NCBI RefSeq assembly: GCF_040939455.1 | Contig: NC_134109.1 | Location: forward strand, 55,270,001-55,334,000 | DNA length: 64,000 nucleotides | Reading direction: 5' to 3' | DNA from: Microcebus murinus | Taxonomy: Eukaryota; Chordata; Mammalia; Primates; Cheirogaleidae | Shown: positions 59,233-64,000 of the stretch, in pieces | Numbering within the stretch: position 1 is the stretch's first letter | Layout: each line of letters begins with the position of its first letter | Notes under the pieces: model-generated | The model's database searches: none | The model's input: the letters and a program-made list of their open reading frames with translations, nothing else | Told to the model about the DNA's origin: nothing | Position numbers and translations under genes: made by a program

Positions 59233-61530
59233 TTTAAATGGTTTCTAATTATTGCATTTGTTCTTTATTTCTTTTTATGCCTTCTTTTTATGTCTTCTCA
59301 GATTTTAATGGGGTGTTTTGTACAGTTCCATCTTCTCTCTTCTCTAAAAATACAATTTATACTTTTATTATAATAAACATTTTTAGAGACATTCCTAGAG
59401 ATTGCAATGTACATTAACTAATCTAAGTTCACTCTCAAATAACAGTATGCTGCTTGATGTGTAATACCTTATAACAGAGTATTCTCAATCCCTTTCCTTC
59501 TGTCCTTTATAACATCGCTGTCATTTTTTCACTTACGCATATGCTAAGATCACCAAATACATTTTTACTAATAATATGCTAAGCAAAGCTCTCTTTTATA
59601 TCAATTAAGAATAAAACAAGATATTTTATTTTGCCTTTATTTATTCCTTCTCTGATGCTTTCAGAAACATTTTTAATATGTATCATTGTCCTTTTACCTC
59701 AAGAACTTCTTTAACATTTCTTTCCATGCAAAACCATTAGCAACGAGTTACTTGTTTTAGTTTTTCTGAGAAAGTCTGGCTTTTTTCTAGATTTTCTCTT
59801 TGTCTTTGGTTTTCTACATTTTGCATATGATATAGCTAGGTGTAACATTTTGGTATTTATCTTGCGTAGTGTTCTCTGAAACTTCCTGGGTCTGTGGTTA
59901 GGTGTCTGTCATTAATTTTGAAAACTTCTCAGCCTTTATTACTTTAATTATTTACTCTGTTCTTATCCTTTTTTTCTTTTACTTTTGGTAATCCAATTTT
60001 ACATATGTTACATATTTTAAAATTGTCCCACATCTCTTGAATATTGTGGGGTATTTTTTTAATTCTTTTTTTCTCTTTGTAATTCAATTTGGCAACTCTC
60101 TATGGACCTATTTTCAAGCTCATTAATTCCTTTTTTTTTTTTTCTTTTTTGAGACAGAGTCTCACTCTGTTGCCTGAGTAGAGTACCATGGTGTCAGCCT
60201 AGGTCACAGCAAGCTCAAACTCCTGGGCTTAAGCCATCCTCCTGCCTCAGTCTCCTAAGAATCTGAGACTACAGGTGTGCACCATGACACCCAACTCAAG
60301 CTCATTGATTCTTTCTTTGTCTGTGTCCAGTCTACTGATGAGCTCATCAAAGGCATTATCCACTTGTTACTATACTTTTTATTTCTCAAAGTTTCTTTTG
60401 ATTCATTCTTAAAAATGTTGTCTCTCTGCTCACATTACCTACCCTTTTTTTTTGTATGTTGTCTACTTTTTCCATTGAAGGCTTTAATATATTAATCATA
60501 GTTATTTTAAATTTTCTAACAATTCCAATATCTGTGTCATATCTGATTCTGGTTCTAATTATTGCTTTGTCTCTTTAGATTATGTTCGGGTTTGGTATTT
60601 TGGTTTTGTTTTCTATTTGTATTTCAACATGGCTTATGTTTGTTGAACAGTGATTATAATGTGTCTGATAATAGGAACTGAGGCCCTTAGATTTATGTTA
60701 ATCTGAGTAGGAGTTGGGCTATGTTTAATATTTGCTGCAGTGGTAGGTGTCATAGGCTTAAAATTTCTATAGTTTCCTTGTTTTTTTCTTTCCTATTGCC
60801 TTTGGGCTCCCCTAAGAACTCTTCCTTAGATAGAATCAGTGTTCCACACCTCTGTCAACTATAATCCAATGTTATATAATAACTGAGCCCTGTTGATGGA
60901 GTGGTAAAATGTGAAAGAGAGAAAGTTTTCTATAGTCTTAAAATCAGTCTTTTAGTTGACTTGTGTCCATGGTCTGTGACTTTCACAAGTGTTGTTTAAC
61001 TTCTCCTCCTCTTAGGTAAGACAGGAAAGCTAGAAGGGGAAGTCAGGAAAATACTTTTCCCTCAGATGGAACAAGGCTCTGGTAAAATCTTTTCCCCTGG
61101 CCACTCAGCCTTCATTAGGGAGAAAGCTCCAGTTGTGTTTCACATGGTTACTTTTCCCCTCCCCCTGCCAGAGATATTAGGGGATTTTTCCTGAATCTTC
61201 ACATTGAAGTTCTGGTGGGCTTTCTGAAATTAAAACTCACAAAAGTGTGGGACCCCTAAACCTGGGGTCTGCAAGAATTTCTAATTCTCATGCTAGTCCA
61301 CAAATTACCTTTCAATTAAAATCATCAGTTTATTGCTGCAGTGACTCAGTTGTAACTCTTTGTATTTTGCCTGTTTCTCTAAATTTTCAGGATGGTGGTT
61401 TGCCTTGTGACCTCAGTTCTCTGATGGGTCCAAGAAAAGTAGTTAAGTTTTGGTTAGTTCAGCTTTTTTCTGTACATATTAGAGCTGAAACCATAATTTT
61501 CCAGTATAAAAAGTTTAAATACCCACAAAA
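59233..61530 (-). mobile_element. L1M 5' UTR/ORF1 region (antisense)
   Basis: A long, orderly match to ancient L1 upstream sequence: 'gattgcaatgtacattaact', 'tattccttctctgatgcttt', 'ttcttgaatattgtgg'-like text, 'gtccagtctactgatgagct', 'tgtctactttttccattgaa', 'cacctctgtcaact' and 'gatggtggtttgccttgtga'. An Alu interrupts it at 60131-60295. The open frames are shadows. Confidence 0.75.
60131..60295 (-). mobile_element. Alu right-monomer insertion (antisense)
   Basis: Poly(T) at 60131-60150, then 'gagacagagtctcactctgt', 'gtgtcagcctaggtcacagc' and 'gactacaggtgtgcaccatg', ending at the right-monomer start. A near-perfect 16-base duplication (60114-60129 and 60296-60311, one mismatch) bounds it. 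No left monomer is present: either 5'-truncated at the monomer boundary or a free right monomer. Confidence 0.85.
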
Positions 61531-62062
61531 TTGTCTTTTAAGTTTTTTTTTTATTTTTTTCTCCAAAACCAGGACCTGAAGTATTACTATAGAATTTCTC
61601 AAAGTTTTGAGTATGATGGTAACATGATAAATTAATTTTTGATTACTCTGGTGACAAAGCATGAAATGGACTGACATTTGAAGAAGGGAAATGATTGGAA
61701 ACTGTTAGAAAAATTATCTTTGACATATTATGAGGTAGGCATGAATTAGGTAGAAGTAAAGACACTAGAAATAAAGAAAAGGAGTTTAAACACAGAAAAA
61801 ATATGAAGTAAAACTAATAGGATTATTTATTAATAACTGAAGAGGAAACTGGAATTCAAAGCTAATCATGAGCATTCTCATTTAGACAGGGTATTTATTT
61901 GAAGAATCTACAAAACAAAGTAACAACTACATTTTATATATTATTTGAATTGTCCCCAAAGTATTCGCTATGGGCAAGTAACTAATGCTAATGAATAATA
62001 AAGGTCTTAAAAGATAAATAAATAATAAAGGTCTTGAATTCACCATACAGTTTCTCCACCAA
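61531..62062. other. Non-coding, nothing recognised
   Basis: AT-rich. A short direct repeat around 'aataataaaggtctt' lies at 61994-62035. Confidence 0.4.
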
Positions 62063-62063
62063 T

Positions 62064-62468
62064 TACCATCTTTGCCCAAAAATAAGACAGGGTTTTATAT
62101 TTATTTTTCCCTTAAGAAGACACCCTAGGGCTTATTTTCAGGGGATGTGTTATTTTCCCCTCAAAGCCTCAGCTTGCAGCACTCACAGGATGGCCGGGAC
62201 CTGACAGGGGGAGCCGACCTTATTGGTGGGGCTGCCCGCACCTTTCCGGTCACCTCTGGGATAATAGCTGTCACGACTGGGCAGATGGAAAGGGCTGCTC
62301 GTCTTCTTTACCACTCCTCAAGGAAATGCATGGGTTGTGCAGATACGCTGCGTAGCCACGTCCATCACTAGGTCTTATCTTTGGGGTAGGGTTTATATTG
62401 TGCAAATGCGTAGAAATCCTGCTAAGGCTTATTTTATGGGTAGGTCTTATTTTCAGGGAAACACGGTA
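62064..62468. mobile_element. TA-flanked MITE (mariner-like), about 400 bp
   Basis: The right end 'ttttcagggaaacacggta' and left end 'taccatctttgcccaaaaa' form imperfect inverted repeats of about 25 bases with TA at each outer edge. Subterminal 'agggcttattttcagggga' recurs near the other end as 'aaggcttattttatgggta'. The GC-rich core ('ggatggccgggacctgacag') contrasts with the host. No transposase. I recall this type from galago/lemur DNA; the superfamily is inferred from the TA. Confidence 0.7.
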
Positions 62469-64000
62469 TTACTTCCTGAATCACTTTAGACATGTCTTGG
62501 GTAGAGATTCTAAAATTAATTCTGTGAGCTCAGTAACCTTGGGAAGCTAATCGGGGGTGATTGATACAACCCACTTACCAATGCACATGGTATATTTATT
62601 ATATGAATCAGATAATAACTTTTATATTTGAGTATGTCATGTTAAACACAATCCCTAATTGAGACCATATTTAACTGCTTATTATTAAAATTATCAATAG
62701 ACTTTGAGAATGACTCTTCTGTGCATATTATTATTATGAAGGAAAAAATACATTTACTATTATCACCTACTATTATTACCAGAAAATAGATTGTTTCAGG
62801 ACATGGCACTAAAGATTATGGAGCTTCAGTGGGAAACAAAGAGAAATCCTTCTGGCCACCACTTCAAACTCACTATTGGACTTATAAGACTTGGCACAAT
62901 AAAGGAAAAAGTATAATCATTATGTTTATGTTCGTGTGCACATAACATCTTTCCTTAGTTCTGGTTGGAAAACTTTTTAAAAATATTCCAGTTTCCCTTG
63001 AAACCTTAAAATATATTTTTTTAAAAGGCCATCATTAAAAACCTCCTTTTCTCTTTACACAAATATCTAGCACAATTGCTTTGTTTTGTTTTTGATATTT
63101 TAGGTTTGTCCACCACACTCACACATACTATTGGCTTTGAAGAAATGCTTTTGTAACTTACTAGTCCCCTCCCTGGACGAATTAAATTGTCATCAAGCAC
63201 AAGATTTCCAAGTTTGACATGATGTTGCTATAACTCTATAATTACGACTTTTTATAAATAACTTACATAACAAATCTTTAAAAACATGCAATATAAAATC
63301 TAAATTTGAAATCTTGTTCTGATCTTACTACAAATAATGTAAGTGGAAATTCTTATTTGCAAACTAAGAATTATGATATCTGTCATTTTATAAATCATAT
63401 TGTAACTATAACTTTTTAAAAGCAGCATTATTACCTATTAGATAACAGTTAAACTGAAAACCAAAGTACACAAAATACTGCCTTTCGCCAAGGTTCAAAA
63501 ACCTATAAACTGTAATAAGATAGTTTGCTCTATTCAATAAAGCAGGAAGAAATGGCTTATTAGAAGTCCACTTATTCCATGCTTAGAGTTTGTAACTGTA
63601 GTTTCTCACTGCACATAGACAAGCAAAAAAACAAAAAGAAAAAAAGCCAAAGCAGATGTCAAATAGACCTCTCTTCATTAGAGACTAATTGCCTTTTTAG
63701 TTGCCTTTATCATTTGAAACACATGGTGATGTGTGCATCAACACTGTAGAAACTAAAATCATTTTTCCAGTAGTTACTCTGGAAATCACCCAAAACTAAT
63801 TGAAGATAAAAAGGCTACTTCAAAAGTTGATTCAGAAGGAAGTTCTATTGATAAAGCTCATGAATTTGAATAATCAAATAACATTAATAAAAAGTAGGTA
63901 GTCTAAAGCACCAAAAAATGAAAGCCAACCTTTCCTATAATCTACCCAATACTAGGAAAGTATGTCTCAATTATTTAGATATCCTAATATTTATGTATCT
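62469..64000. other. Non-coding, nothing recognised
   Basis: AT-rich sequence to the window end. A minus-strand donor-like 'acccacttac' at 62567-62576 has no convincing partner. Confidence 0.4.

Overview
This 64 kb window looks like AT-rich, intron-like or intergenic DNA from a strepsirrhine (most likely lemur) primate. Two features point to that lineage. The dimeric Alu copies carry a linker reading 'actataaatagaaagaaat' (53484-53504) and 'ctgagcaagagcgag', both typical of lemur Alu. The youngest L1 copies share a 3' UTR that reads, on the opposite strand, 'cagcatattatgggggtac', a form known from lemur and galago L1. A roughly 400 bp TA-flanked MITE at 62064-62468 has the same lineage flavour. 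Family names here come from memory of consensus sequences, not from a search.

There is no intact protein-coding gene, rRNA, tRNA, CRISPR array or operon. The longest open frames are decayed L1 ORF2 pieces. The best candidate for a host gene is a 77-base block at 13060-13136 with strong splice signals on both sides and a single open frame. A possible terminal coding exon follows at 19295, in compatible phase. I cannot name the gene.

Layout: 641-4485 is an ERVL-MaLR (MLT1-type) provirus with an L1 inserted near the end of its 5' LTR. 8591-12945 is an old L1M carrying a nested L1 3' end, a MaLR LTR and an Alu. 12946-16247 is largely repeat-free and holds the exon candidate. 16248-18565 contains L1, LTR and MIR fragments. 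18566-30527 is the most repeat-poor stretch (MIRs and one MER20-like element). 30528-32745 is a solo LTR with exact 5 bp target-site duplication, then L1M, L2 and an isolated L1 5' UTR. 36552-39508 holds L1, an ERV1-like LTR with an adjacent primer-binding-site-like sequence, a GC-rich block and another L1. 43590-50756 is a mosaic of L1M, MER5A, an LTR-like element, MIR and a young L1. 52266-54330 is an L1M + strand copy carrying a purine tract and a young Alu. 54958-55390 is a hAT-like element. 55430-61530 is a patchwork of antisense L1M pieces interrupted by a 5'-inverted L1 and an Alu right monomer. 62064-62468 is the MITE.

The most unusual single observation is at 50696-50739. A non-L1 segment lies between a young truncated L1 and its 17 bp target-site duplication, and it closely resembles the 5' half of vault RNA. 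Its orientation is what a twin-priming event on a second RNA template would leave.
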